From Merdicola sp905200315 (GTDB taxonomy: Bacteria; Bacillota; Clostridia; TANB77; CAG-508), in the NCBI GenBank assembly GCA_902461935.1, contig CABPZP010000006.1, positions 1 to 64,000 on the forward strand: a stretch of DNA of 64,000 nucleotides, given 5' to 3'. Position 1 is the first letter of the stretch; each line of letters opens with the position of its first letter. Below, in pieces: positions 1 to 7,382 of the stretch. The notes below the pieces were generated by a model. The model did not search any database. It saw only the letters and a list, made by a program, of their open reading frames with translations, and was not told where the DNA came from. Made by a program: the position numbers and the translations under genes.

Positions 1-227
1 TAGTAAAAGCAAATGGAAAAGAAACCTACTACACATGGATACCAAGATACGAATTCAAAATAACAAGTAGCCAACAAGCACAACCAGCAAAAGCAAGAAC
101 AGAAGTAAGATTTTTAAAAGATACAAGCACAGACACAAGCGATGGATATCAGATACCAGAAGCATTCACATTCGATGGAAAACAATTAAGTGGTTACTGG
201 GCAATGAAATATACAGCCGGGGAATAA
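1..227 (+). CDS. C-terminal end of a repeat-type surface protein (5' end outside window)
   Basis: The open frame enters from the left edge (codons start at base 3) and stops at TAA 225-227. The visible 74 residues carry TWIPRYEFKI, then GYQIPEAFTFDGKQLSGYW. These are the same landmarks that end each module of the 760-residue protein at 4876-7155, so the two are paralogues. The module has the look of a clostridial extracellular domain, but I cannot name a family with certainty. The function is unknown; a surface or secreted role is inferred from the membrane-anchored paralogue. Confidence 0.75.
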   Translation, partial: VKANGKETYYTWIPRYEFKITSSQQAQPAKARTEVRFLKDTSTDTSDGYQIPEAFTFDGKQLSGYWAMKYTAGE

Positions 228-255
228 GAAATTTAAAAATGTTCTAAAAAAATTT

Positions 256-291
256 CCTTTGCATATATTTTATAAGATATATATGCAAAGG
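256..291 (+). promoter_or_regulatory. Hairpin that buries the spoIIP ribosome binding site
   Basis: Bases 256-268 (CCTTTGCATATAT) are perfectly complementary to 279-291, leaving a 10-nt loop. The 3' arm contains most of the AAAGGAG ribosome binding site (287-293) that serves the ATG at 301. No T-run follows, so it is not a terminator. Inference: the stem could lower or condition translation of spoIIP. It could also act as a DNA operator dyad. Confidence 0.6.
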
Positions 292-300
292 AGAAATATA

Positions 301-1383
301 ATGTTAGTTATAAAATTTAAAGATATAATAAAATATCTAGCTTGTATAATACTGATTATTTCAGTATTTATATTATTTGCTAGATATTTTTTAAATTTAA
401 ATAAAGATAAAAAGTTTATAAACAAAACAGCACTAACAGAATGTTTAGGTTCTGTAATGCCAGAAGTTTCTGAACTAAATGAAAATAAAGAAAACGATGA
501 AACTAAAACAAGTGGAATTACAAAAATATTAGAAACAGAACTAGGGTATATTAAGCTAAAAAAAGAAGATACTACACAAATTGAAACTCCAACTGATAAT
601 AAAAAACTCGAAGAAGCTAAAACAGGAGTAAGCACAGAAGTTGTAGAAAGTGGTATAGAAAATAAATTTACCAATACATATGAAAGTGTACAGATAAAAA
701 ACGGGACTAAATATGACTTAACAGAAGAAATATTAACACCAAATTTTGAATTAACAAATAAAAAAGACATAATAATATACCATACGCACACTTGTGAAAG
801 CTATACCCCAACAGAAAACTACAACTATGAACAAACAGGAACCTACAGAACAACAGATTTAAACTACACAGTAGCAAGAGTTGGAGACGAATTAGCAAAT
901 TATCTTACAAACTATGGATATAACGTAGTACACGATAAAACATACCATGACTATCCAGCATATACAGGCTCATATGGGCGTTCTATGAATACAATTACAA
1001 ATATAATGAAAAGTGGAACCAATGCTCAAATGATAATAGATCTACATAGAGATGCTGTAGGGGCAAATAACAATTATGCTCCAAAAGTAAAAATAGGAGA
1101 AGAATACGCAGCACAACTTATGTTTGTAATAGGAACAGATGGAGGAGGAATGGAACATCCAAACTGGCAACGAAATCTAAAATTTGCAGTTGCAGTTCAA
1201 CAAAAAGCAAACGAAATGTATCCAGGACTATTTAAACCAATAATCTTAAGAAATTCAAGATATAATCAAAATGTTTCAGATGCAGCAACAATAATAGAAG
1301 TAGGAGCAACAGGAAATACAATGGAAGAATGTTTAACAAGTATGAAATACCTATCAAAAGTATTTAGTGAAATTGTAAAATAA
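301..1383 (+). CDS. spoIIP: Stage II sporulation protein P (peptidoglycan amidase/hydrolase)
   Basis: SpoIIP is the membrane-anchored amidase that acts with SpoIID and SpoIIM during engulfment, removing stem peptides from septal and forespore peptidoglycan. The 360-residue product has one N-terminal membrane segment (about residues 12-28), a variable linker to about 150, and the SpoIIP domain. The domain shows HTHTCESYTP (H161, H163, E166), DLHRDAVG (H249), FVIGTDGGG, and RNSRYNQN followed by an IIEVGATGNT segment with a likely catalytic Glu near 333. The ATG at 301 is chosen because AAAGGAG lies at 287-293; a TTG at 259 has no RBS. The RBS is inside a perfect hairpin (256-291). No gpr or other sporulation gene is adjacent. 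Confidence 0.92.
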   Translation: MLVIKFKDIIKYLACIILIISVFILFARYFLNLNKDKKFINKTALTECLGSVMPEVSELNENKENDETKTSGITKILETELGYIKLKKEDTTQIETPTDNKKLEEAKTGVSTEVVESGIENKFTNTYESVQIKNGTKYDLTEEILTPNFELTNKKDIIIYHTHTCESYTPTENYNYEQTGTYRTTDLNYTVARVGDELANYLTNYGYNVVHDKTYHDYPAYTGSYGRSMNTITNIMKSGTNAQMIIDLHRDAVGANNNYAPKVKIGEEYAAQLMFVIGTDGGGMEHPNWQRNLKFAVAVQQKANEMYPGLFKPIILRNSRYNQNVSDAATIIEVGATGNTMEECLTSMKYLSKVFSEIVK

Positions 1384-1387
1384 TCAC

Positions 1388-1416
1388 TTGACAATATAAT
1401 TAAGTAAATATAAAAT
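1388..1416 (+). promoter_or_regulatory. Sigma-A-type promoter of the MNT-HEPN pair
   Basis: TTGACA at 1388-1393 and TAAAAT at 1411-1416 are separated by exactly 17 nt. The promoter lies between spoIIP and the antitoxin ATG at 1440, so the toxin-antitoxin pair has its own strong promoter. Confidence 0.7.
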
Positions 1417-1439
1417 GTGGTAAGAAAAAGGGAGTAACT

Positions 1440-1724
1440 ATGAAATTTGGATTAGAGGAAAAAACATATAAAGATATAAAAAAAGTTTTATTACAATTTC
1501 CATACACATTTTATATATTTGGTTCACGTGCAAAAGAAAATTATAAAAATACATCAGATATAGATTTAGCCATTTTCGAAAAGATAGATAACATTGAACA
1601 ATTTAAAATTAAAGATGAACTAGATAAGTTAAATATAATTTATATGATAGATATAGTTTTTGTTAATGAAAATACTAAAAAAGAATTAGTAAATTCTATA
1701 AAAAAAGAAGGAGTAAAATTTTAA
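1440..1724 (+). CDS. mntA: MntA-type minimal nucleotidyltransferase antitoxin
   Basis: This is a 94-residue minimal nucleotidyltransferase. It carries the family motif GS-X10-DXD exactly: G28-S29, ten residues, then D40-I-D42 (FGSRAKENYKNTSDID), with a further acidic residue in MIDIVFV near 71. In characterised type VII systems MntA adds AMP groups to a tyrosine of the HEPN toxin HepT and so silences it. The RBS is AAAGGGAG and a consensus promoter lies at 1388-1416. The stop codon overlaps the start of the HEPN gene (TAATG), indicating coupled translation. Antitoxin identity is inferred from motif plus gene order. Confidence 0.85.
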   Translation: MKFGLEEKTYKDIKKVLLQFPYTFYIFGSRAKENYKNTSDIDLAIFEKIDNIEQFKIKDELDKLNIIYMIDIVFVNENTKKELVNSIKKEGVKF

Positions 1725-2116
1725 TGAATGAAAGAATTATTCAAAGAAGACAAGACTATTTTAATGCATTAGAAAGATTAAAAGAAGGTGTAAAACAAGA
1801 AGCAAATGAAATTGTAATAGATGGAATTTTGTATAGATACGAATTTACATTTGAACTTGCTTGGAAATGTATGAAGGATTGTTTAGAATATCAAGGAATC
1901 GTAGAAAGCATTGGAAGTCCAAGAGAAATAATAAAATTAAGTTTTAAACACGGAATTATAGAAGATGGCGATAAATGGATAAAAATGATGTTAGATAGAA
2001 ATACTTTATCACATTTATACGATGAAGAAACATCAAGAAGTGTATATTTTAATATAAAAAATGAATATATAAAAGAATTTGATTTATTACAAGAAAAATT
2101 AAAATTTTATATTTAA
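1724..2116 (+). CDS. hepT: HepT-type HEPN toxin (HI0074-like)
   Basis: This 130-residue all-helical HEPN protein matches the HI0074/nucleotidyltransferase-substrate-binding group, with a YRYEFTFELAWKCMKD helix at residues 38-52. The toxin RNase motif RX4HXY is present as R92-NTLS-H97-L-Y99. Tyr99 corresponds to the residue AMPylated by MntA in studied pairs. It starts on the last base of the upstream MNT gene stop and has no separate promoter. Toxicity is expected from the family but untested here. Homologues differ in which RNA they cut, so no target is assigned. Confidence 0.85.
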   Translation: MNERIIQRRQDYFNALERLKEGVKQEANEIVIDGILYRYEFTFELAWKCMKDCLEYQGIVESIGSPREIIKLSFKHGIIEDGDKWIKMMLDRNTLSHLYDEETSRSVYFNIKNEYIKEFDLLQEKLKFYI

Positions 2117-2186
2117 AAGTTTATAAACAATATTAATGAATAAATAAATAACATAAGGAAAATATAAAAAAGAAAGGATGAAAAAA

Positions 2187-2534
2187 ATGGAAGATTGTTT
2201 ATTTTGCAAAATAGCAAAAAAAGAAATACCAGCAGATATTGTATATGAAGACGAAGAAATATTAGCATTTAAAGATATACAACCAGCTGCACCAATTCAT
2301 ATTTTAGTTATACCCAAAAAACACATTGAATGTGTTAATGATATAAAACCAGAAGATGAAGCACTAATTGGAAAAATATTTACTAAAATAAAAGAAATAG
2401 CAAAAACTCAAGGAATAGATAAAACAGGATATAGAGTAATTACAAACTGCGGAAAAGATGCAGGACAAGAAGTAATGCATTTACATTTTCACCTACTTGC
2501 AGGCAAAAAATTAGGTGAAAAAATAGTCGGATAA
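2187..2534 (+). CDS. HIT-family nucleotide hydrolase (HinT-like)
   Basis: Histidine-triad proteins hydrolyse purine nucleoside phosphoramidates and aminoacyl-AMPs. The 115-residue product starts MEDCLFCKIAKKEIP, with a possible zinc-binding CxxC (C4, C7), and ends with the catalytic triad H98-L-H100-F-H102-L-L. The ATG at 2187 is preferred over 2178 because GAAAGG ends at 2177, which is 9 nt from 2187 but directly touches 2178. Length and order match bacterial HinT. Confidence 0.9.
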   Translation: MEDCLFCKIAKKEIPADIVYEDEEILAFKDIQPAAPIHILVIPKKHIECVNDIKPEDEALIGKIFTKIKEIAKTQGIDKTGYRVITNCGKDAGQEVMHLHFHLLAGKKLGEKIVG

Positions 2535-2551
2535 TATAATGATATATTATA

Positions 2552-2577
2552 TGTAGGGGTCGGCGTCCTCGACGACC
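2552..2577 (+). repeat. GTAGGGG-type stem-loop repeat, copy 1
   Basis: Sequence TGTAGGGGTCGGCGTCCTCG followed by ACGACC. The arms GTCG and CGAC can pair. The copy sits between the HIT gene and fba. It belongs to a dispersed family also found at 3571, 4021, 7312, 11546, 31637, 31742, 57966 and 60496. Confidence 0.75.
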
Positions 2578-2613
2578 AAAAAAAATAAAATAAAAAACAA
2601 AGGAGTGATAATT

Positions 2614-3543
2614 ATGCCACTAGTAACAACAAAAGAAATGTTTGAAAAATCAATGAAGGAAGGATTTGCAATAGGTGCATTTAATGTAAACAACATGGAA
2701 ATAATACAAGGAATAGTAGATGCTGCAGCAGAAGAAAATTCACCAGTAATATTACAAGCATCATCAAGTGCTATAAAATATGCAAGAATAGGATACCTTA
2801 AAAAAATGGTAGAAGCAGCACTTGAAGAACACGATATTCCAATAGTATTACACTTAGACCATGGACCAGATTACGAAACATGTAAAATGTGTATAGATAA
2901 TGGATTCACATCTGTAATGATAGATGGATCAAAATACGATTTCGAAGAGAACGTAGCACTAACAAAAAAAGTAGTTGAATATGCACACATGAAAGGTGTT
3001 GTAGTAGAAGCTGAACTTGGAAAATTGGCAGGAATTGAAGACGATGTAAATGTTGCATCAGATGATGCAATGTATACAGACCCTGCTCAAGCAGAAGAAT
3101 TTGTTAGAAGAACAGGTTGTGATTCTTTAGCAATAGCAATAGGTACAAGCCATGGAGCATATAAATTTAAAGGCGATGCAAGACTTAGATTTGACATATT
3201 AAAAGAAGTAAAGACACGAATACCAAATACACCAATTGTATTACATGGAGCATCAACAGTAATTCCAGAATTAGTAGAAACATGTAACAAATATGGAGGA
3301 GAAATACCAGGAGCAAAAGGTGTACCAGACATAATGCTACACCAAGCAAGTAAATCTGGAGTATCAAAAATAAATGTAGACACAGACTTACGTTTAGCAA
3401 TGACATCAGAAATAAGAAAAGTTCTTGTAGAAGAACCATCAATATTTGATCCAAGAAAATACTTAACACCAGCAAGAGAATCTGTAAAGAAAACAGTACA
3501 ACACAAAATAAGAGACGTATTTGGATCATCAAACAAAGCATAA
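2614..3543 (+). CDS. fba: Class II fructose-1,6-bisphosphate aldolase
   Basis: This is a zinc-dependent glycolytic and gluconeogenic enzyme cleaving fructose-1,6-bisphosphate to DHAP and glyceraldehyde-3-phosphate. The 309-residue product has the class II landmarks: GAFNVNNME near the N terminus, VLHLDHGPDYE with D82 and zinc ligand H83, VEAELGKLAGIEDD, and LHGASTV followed later by KINVDTDLR. The ATG at 2614 is chosen because AAAGGAG (2599-2605) is 8 nt upstream; the in-frame GTG at 2605 overlaps that RBS. GTAGGGG-type repeats flank the gene on both sides. Confidence 0.95.
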   Translation: MPLVTTKEMFEKSMKEGFAIGAFNVNNMEIIQGIVDAAAEENSPVILQASSSAIKYARIGYLKKMVEAALEEHDIPIVLHLDHGPDYETCKMCIDNGFTSVMIDGSKYDFEENVALTKKVVEYAHMKGVVVEAELGKLAGIEDDVNVASDDAMYTDPAQAEEFVRRTGCDSLAIAIGTSHGAYKFKGDARLRFDILKEVKTRIPNTPIVLHGASTVIPELVETCNKYGGEIPGAKGVPDIMLHQASKSGVSKINVDTDLRLAMTSEIRKVLVEEPSIFDPRKYLTPARESVKKTVQHKIRDVFGSSNKA

Positions 3544-3570
3544 ATTAAGATAATAATTAATGTCAAATGT

Positions 3571-3597
3571 TGTAGGGGTCGGCGTCCCCGACGACCC
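3571..3597 (+). repeat. GTAGGGG-type stem-loop repeat, copy 2
   Basis: TGTAGGGGTCGGCGTCCCCG then ACGACCC. Stem GGGTCG pairs through its complement CGACCC. It is preceded by ATTAATGTCAAA, a flank shared with copies at 31637 and 57966. Downstream (3600-3749) the DNA is A-rich low-complexity sequence with no gene. Confidence 0.8.
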
Positions 3598-3749
3598 GTA
3601 ACAATAAAATCAAAAAAACAAGAATAACAAACAAAACAAGAGAAAAAGCAAAAAAACAAAAACAAACAACAAAAATCAAGAAAATAAGGACATTGAACAA
3701 ACAAAAAGCATATGATAATATACAAATAGTTAATTAAATAAGTAAATAA

Positions 3750-3939
3750 TTTTCCCTGCATAGTGCGTGTAGACTGAATTTTTAGAACCAACAAGTTTAA
3801 AACGGGAATCTGCCTTTAATTGTGGCGTGTAAGCTTGCATTTATGTAAGAAACCCATTAGCAATTAACAAGATACCCACCTACGAGAGTAGGTCCTTAAA
3901 AATTCTTTAACATCTTACGGCTAAGGCGGGGTTTTTTTA
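3750..3939 (+). ncRNA. ssrS: 6S RNA with intrinsic terminator
   Basis: 6S RNA folds as a long bulged hairpin that mimics an open promoter and sequesters sigma-A RNA polymerase. The stretch has signature blocks I recognise from Bacillota 6S RNAs: AACCAACAAGTTTAAA, GTAAGAAACCCATTAGCAAT, AAGATACCCACCT and CTTACGGCTAAGGCGGGG, followed by T7. Visible pairing supports it: GAATTTTTA near 3777 pairs with TAAAAATTC at 3897-3905, ACCTAC/GTAGGT closes an apical hairpin (about 3877-3892), and CCC near the 5' end can meet GGGG near 3929. Ends are approximate. Assignment is by remembered sequence and fold, not by a covariance search. Confidence 0.82.
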
Positions 3940-3941
3940 TT

Positions 3942-3987
3942 GGGGTCAGTCCCCCAGTCGACAATTTGTCGAACGGAGTGACAGACC
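3942..3987 (+). repeat. GGGGTCAG repeat, copy A
   Basis: GGGGTCAGTCCCCCAGTCGA continues through CAATTTGTCG to GACAGACC. A second copy at 7157-7203 matches along its length, with GTCGACAATTTGTCG (here) and GCCGACAATTTGTCGG (there) forming the same inner hairpin. The repeat directly follows the 6S terminator. Function is unknown. Confidence 0.65.
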
Positions 3988-4020
3988 TATTTTTATATTA
4001 TAGGAAATTCCTATTTTAGA

Positions 4021-4068
4021 TGTAGGGGTCGGCGTCCCCGATGACCCGTGTGGCGAAGCCACTTTTTT
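4021..4068 (+). repeat. GTAGGGG-type repeat copy 3 with terminator-like tail
   Basis: TGTAGGGGTCGGCGTCCCCG, then ATGACCCGT. It is extended by GTGGC-GAA-GCCAC (4050-4062) and TTTTTT, which could act as a terminator. It is preceded by ATAGGAAATTCCTATTTTAG, a flank shared with copy 4 at 7312. The longer tail (TGTGGCGAA) recurs in the decayed copy at 31742. Confidence 0.7.
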
Positions 4069-4101
4069 ATTAAAATTTATGCTTATTTTTTATAAAAAGC
4101 C

Positions 4102-4130
4102 TTGAAATAATTTTATACATAATATAAAAT
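4102..4130 (+). promoter_or_regulatory. Predicted sigma-A promoter
   Basis: TTGAAA (4102-4107) and TAAAAT (4125-4130) with a 17-nt spacer, 33 nt before the start of the frameshifted secreted-protein gene at 4163. Confidence 0.55.
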
Positions 4131-4162
4131 AAATAAAAAATATTTTAAATAGGAGAATGTTA

Positions 4163-4854
4163 ATGAAAAAGATAATTAGTATTTTATTTATAACATGTAT
4201 GTGCTTAGTATGTATGCCAAATTTAAATTTTGCGGTTTTACAATCTAATGGAAATACACCAGCTGCATATGGTTTGAATGATTATATTGTGAATGTAAGA
4301 AAAATGGAAGAATTAGGTGGAGCTATGGGTCTTACAGAAACATTAAATGATAACTTAACATCTACCACATCTAATAATATAGATGTTCATATAGAAAAAA
4401 ACACTGAATATGGTGCTATGGCAATACTCTCTGTTTCTAATTATGGTAATCCAAGTAAGATAAAAAATGGTGAAACTACAACTGGAAATAAAAGTGGTAT
4501 AGTTATAAATTTCAATAATGAGGTAACATCAGTTCAAGGATATGAAAATTGCCCAATACGGTCCTAATCTTAATAAAGCAGCTAATAGATATAAAGATAG
4601 ATATTTTAATGGAGAATATGTTAAAAAAAATGGTGACGCACTACAAGAAACGCATACTTGGTATGGTGCAAGTGGTGTTTTTTTTAAAGGAACAGATTCT
4701 GGTGCTTCACAGGGTGCGTTGGTTAGAGCTACTAATAATAGTATATTTGATTATAATGCTAGTAGATTTGATTATGGTTGGGGCAGCCGGAGGTCCATCT
4801 GTTACTACACCATACCGTTCTCGTGCAGTCGTAGTTTGCGGAAAAGATTTATAA
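4163..4854 (+). pseudogene. Secreted protein gene with two +1 frameshifts
   Basis: Three overlapping frames join into one protein of about 229 residues. It begins with a signal peptide (MKKIISILFITC to about residue 22) and continues GAMAILSVSNYGNPSKI, QYGPNLNKAANRYKDRYF, ALVRATNNSIFDYNASRFDYGW, and ends with TTPYRSRAVVVCG. I recall similar secreted proteins in gut Clostridia but not a named function. The frame is lost near 4545-4552 (GAAAATTGCCC) and again near 4780-4788 (GGGGCAGCCGG). Removing one base at each site restores the protein. The second break has the same heptamer, AGCCGGA, as the break in the dpaB gene at 56795. The ATG at 4163 is chosen because AGGAG lies at 4151-4155. It may be a real pseudogene, a sequence error, or recoding. 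Confidence 0.7.
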
Positions 4855-4875
4855 AATTCACATTAGGAGATTGTG

Positions 4876-7155
4876 ATGAAAAAAATAAAGTTAAACAAGA
4901 AATTTATAAAGAAAAATAAGTTTAAGATTATATTATTCAGTATAATCTTAATTTTGATATTAATTGCAATATTTTTTGCTTCTAAAAAAGTTGTTAATAA
5001 AATTACAGAAAACAAAAAAGCAGAAGAATTTAATAAATTTTATTTCGAGAAAAAAGACTTTAAATTAAGTGAAGAAGACTATACATATACTTATGAAGGA
5101 GTAGTTGTTGTTCAAGAAATAAATGGAATTGAAAGTATAACATACACAAAAAATGGGCAAGATGTTACGGTTAGTGGAAATGGAAAAAATAAAATTGCAA
5201 TAGACTATGAGGCAAAAGAAAATACAGATTACACATTTAAAATTAAACCAATAAATGAAGATGAAAAACAAGAAGTTTTACATGTAGAAAGAAAAGTTGC
5301 TGGTGAAAATACATATAAATTAGTGAATGGAATATATGTAAATACACCATTTTTAGAGAACTTTAATAGTAAATATACAAGATACTTAAATGTAGATGAA
5401 AATGGAAATTTAACACCGGCAAATTGGATAACAGATTCAGAACCAAACAATTGGTACTCATATAAAGATAAAAATTGGGCAAATATTTATGTTGAACATG
5501 AAGGAGTAGAAGTATACTATGTTTGGATACCAAGATATGTGTATAAATTAGACCAAGATACACAAAGAAGTGATGTTAAATTTGTAGATGTATATAATAA
5601 TTATACAAATGCAGAAACAGGAGAAACACTTACAAGCAGTGAATTAATAGCACAAGGATACCAATTACCAGAAGCTTTTAATTTCGGAGATTCAAATGTA
5701 GCAACGGCGATTTCTGGATATTGGATGAGCAAATATCAATTAAGTGAATTGGAAAAATTCAATATAGATTTCAATATGTCAGCAACAAAAGGAGCAATAC
5801 AAGTAAGTAATTTTACAAATAATGTATCAAACAAAGCAAAGAAATATACATATGCTATAAATGGACAAATAAAACATGAAAGTGAAAAAGCAGAAGATTA
5901 TTTATTTGAAGGCTTAGAAGAAGGAAAAACATATGTTGTAAATATAACAGCTTTAGATGAAAATAATCAAATTGTTGGAAGTATGACAAAAGAAATGGAA
6001 CCAACAGAAGTAAATCCACCAGACTTAACAGGATTTGATCCAGACACTACTTTTTATGTATATTGGGATGAAAACGGAATAGAACATAGCGAAATTCCTA
6101 TAAGTAAAAGTGCACCAAGTGAATGGTATAATTACACATATTCAAATTGGGCAAATATAGTAACAAGAAATGATGGCTTAGAATCATACTATGTATGGAT
6201 TCCAAGATATCAATATGCATTAAATCAAACAAGTCAAAGGTCAAATGTTAAATTTATACTAGGAACATCAAATGATACAACAACTGGATATGCAATACCA
6301 GAAGCCTTTTGGTTTGATAAAAACGACAATGGTGAAGAAGACGAAGGAGAACAATTAACAGGTTACTGGATGAGTAAATATCAGTTATCAAAAGAAGAAG
6401 CAGAAGCAAGAGTTTCAGCAGAATTATCAGCTGATGCAAATTGCATAAGAGTAAGAGATATTCAAGGGACAGAAACAAAAACAAAAGCCGAAGATGGAAC
6501 AGAAATAGATAGAAATGTAAAAATAGAATACTACTTAAATAGCGATTTACAATATACAGGAACATCACTTACAGAACATTATATATACCAAAACCTTGAA
6601 ACAGATAAATTGTATATAATAAATATAATGTTAAGAGATGCAAGTACAAATGAATATATAGGATCAATAACAAAAAAAATAAGAACAAAAAATGTAAATG
6701 AGCCAGATTTATCATCATTTAAAAGCAATGAAGAACTAAAAAATAGAACATATTACTGCATATATGAAAATAATGAAATAAAAAAATATGTATCAATTAC
6801 AGAAAAAGCACCAGATAATTGGTATAACTACAGTGAAGCAAACTGGGCAAACATAGTAGTAACAGATGGAAAAATAAATGAAAACAAAATAGAAGGAGCA
6901 ACAACAACCTCCTACTTTACTTGGATACCAAGATACGAATACAAAATACTATCATCACAAAACGATTGGAGTAATAGAAGCACAGCAAATGCAAGAACAG
7001 ACGTAATATTCATAAATGGAACAAGCACACAAACAGACGAAGGATACGCAATACCAGAAGCATTCTGGTTCGACAAAAACGATAATGGAACACAAGAAGA
7101 TGATGAACAACTAACAGGATATTGGATGAGTAAATACCAATTATCAGATAACTAA
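4876..7155 (+). CDS. Membrane-anchored surface protein with three repeated modules
   Basis: This 759-residue protein has a short lysine-rich cytoplasmic start, one membrane segment (about residues 15-37, IILFSIILILILIAIFF) and a long outer part. Three modules of roughly 200 residues each contain W(Y)xY...NWANI, YYVWIPRYxY (FTWIPRYEY in the third), RS/RTDVxF, IPEAF(N/W)F and GYWMSKYQLS. The third copy ends the protein. The last two also share WFDKNDNG. Between modules are fibronectin-like linkers (YTYAINGQIK, KTYVVNITALDE). The start at ATG 4876 follows TAGGAGA; a GTG lies one codon earlier. The partial gene at 1-227 is a paralogue. Surface display is inferred from topology; the ligand is unknown. 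Confidence 0.75.
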   Translation: MKKIKLNKKFIKKNKFKIILFSIILILILIAIFFASKKVVNKITENKKAEEFNKFYFEKKDFKLSEEDYTYTYEGVVVVQEINGIESITYTKNGQDVTVSGNGKNKIAIDYEAKENTDYTFKIKPINEDEKQEVLHVERKVAGENTYKLVNGIYVNTPFLENFNSKYTRYLNVDENGNLTPANWITDSEPNNWYSYKDKNWANIYVEHEGVEVYYVWIPRYVYKLDQDTQRSDVKFVDVYNNYTNAETGETLTSSELIAQGYQLPEAFNFGDSNVATAISGYWMSKYQLSELEKFNIDFNMSATKGAIQVSNFTNNVSNKAKKYTYAINGQIKHESEKAEDYLFEGLEEGKTYVVNITALDENNQIVGSMTKEMEPTEVNPPDLTGFDPDTTFYVYWDENGIEHSEIPISKSAPSEWYNYTYSNWANIVTRNDGLESYYVWIPRYQYALNQTSQRSNVKFILGTSNDTTTGYAIPEAFWFDKNDNGEEDEGEQLTGYWMSKYQLSKEEAEARVSAELSADANCIRVRDIQGTETKTKAEDGTEIDRNVKIEYYLNSDLQYTGTSLTEHYIYQNLETDKLYIINIMLRDASTNEYIGSITKKIRTKNVNEPDLSSFKSNEELKNRTYYCIYENNEIKKYVSITEKAPDNWYNYSEANWANIVVTDGKINENKIEGATTTSYFTWIPRYEYKILSSQNDWSNRSTANARTDVIFINGTSTQTDEGYAIPEAFWFDKNDNGTQEDDEQLTGYWMSKYQLSDN

Positions 7156-7156
7156 T

Positions 7157-7203
7157 GGGGTCAGACCCCCAGCCGACAATTTGTCGGATAGAGGGACAGG
7201 TCT
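7157..7203 (+). repeat. GGGGTCAG repeat, copy B
   Basis: GGGGTCAGACCCCCAGCCGA, then CAATTTGTCGGATAGAGGGA and CAGGTCT. It aligns with copy A at 3942-3987, including the CCGACAATTTGTCGG hairpin. It starts two bases after the stop codon of the surface-protein gene and may also serve as that gene's 3' end structure. Confidence 0.65.
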
Positions 7204-7311
7204 AGACAGATTTTCACATAAAATTTACATTTATTTTGTTGCAAAAAGGCATTGTTTTTATTATAATAATACAATGTCTTTTATTTTTTTATAGTAAATT
7301 TCTAATTTGGA

Positions 7312-7339
7312 TGTAGGGGCGGACGCCTCTGTCCGCCCG
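7312..7339 (+). repeat. GTAGGGG-type stem-loop repeat, copy 4
   Basis: TGTAGGGGCGGACGCCTCTG then TCCGCCCG. Stem GGGCGGA pairs with TCCGCCC through compensating changes relative to copies 1-3. It is preceded by ATAGTAAATTTCTAATTTGG, as in copy 3. It lies in the leader of the ABC exporter operon. Confidence 0.8.
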
Positions 7340-7382
7340 CAAATAAGACAATATTAATAAAAAAAATTAAGGAGAGTGAAAT

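Noticed and set aside
214..301. A +1 shift at AGCCGGG (214-220) fusing the surface protein to SpoIIP
   Set aside because: The +1 frame is open into spoIIP, but the zero frame ends normally at 225-227 in a position like the paralogue's end, and spoIIP has its own RBS.
270..791. Minus-strand open frame over spoIIP
   Set aside because: It is antisense to a confidently identified gene, serine/phenylalanine-rich, with no RBS or family.
3600..3720. A-rich repeats (AACAAA, AAAACA) that might be coding or a satellite
   Set aside because: Simple low-complexity drift upstream of 6S RNA, with no periodic unit and no start or RBS.
3087..3794. Minus-strand open frame of 235 codons over fba
   Set aside because: It is a shadow of the aldolase gene extended through A-rich low-complexity DNA; its translation is Phe/Leu/Cys-rich without domains.
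7239..7290. TTGCAA-17-TATAAT promoter upstream of the ABC exporter
   Set aside because: The same bases form AAAGGCATTGT...ACAATGTCTTT plus a T-run, an equally good terminator for the surface-protein gene. I cannot decide, so it is not listed as a promoter.
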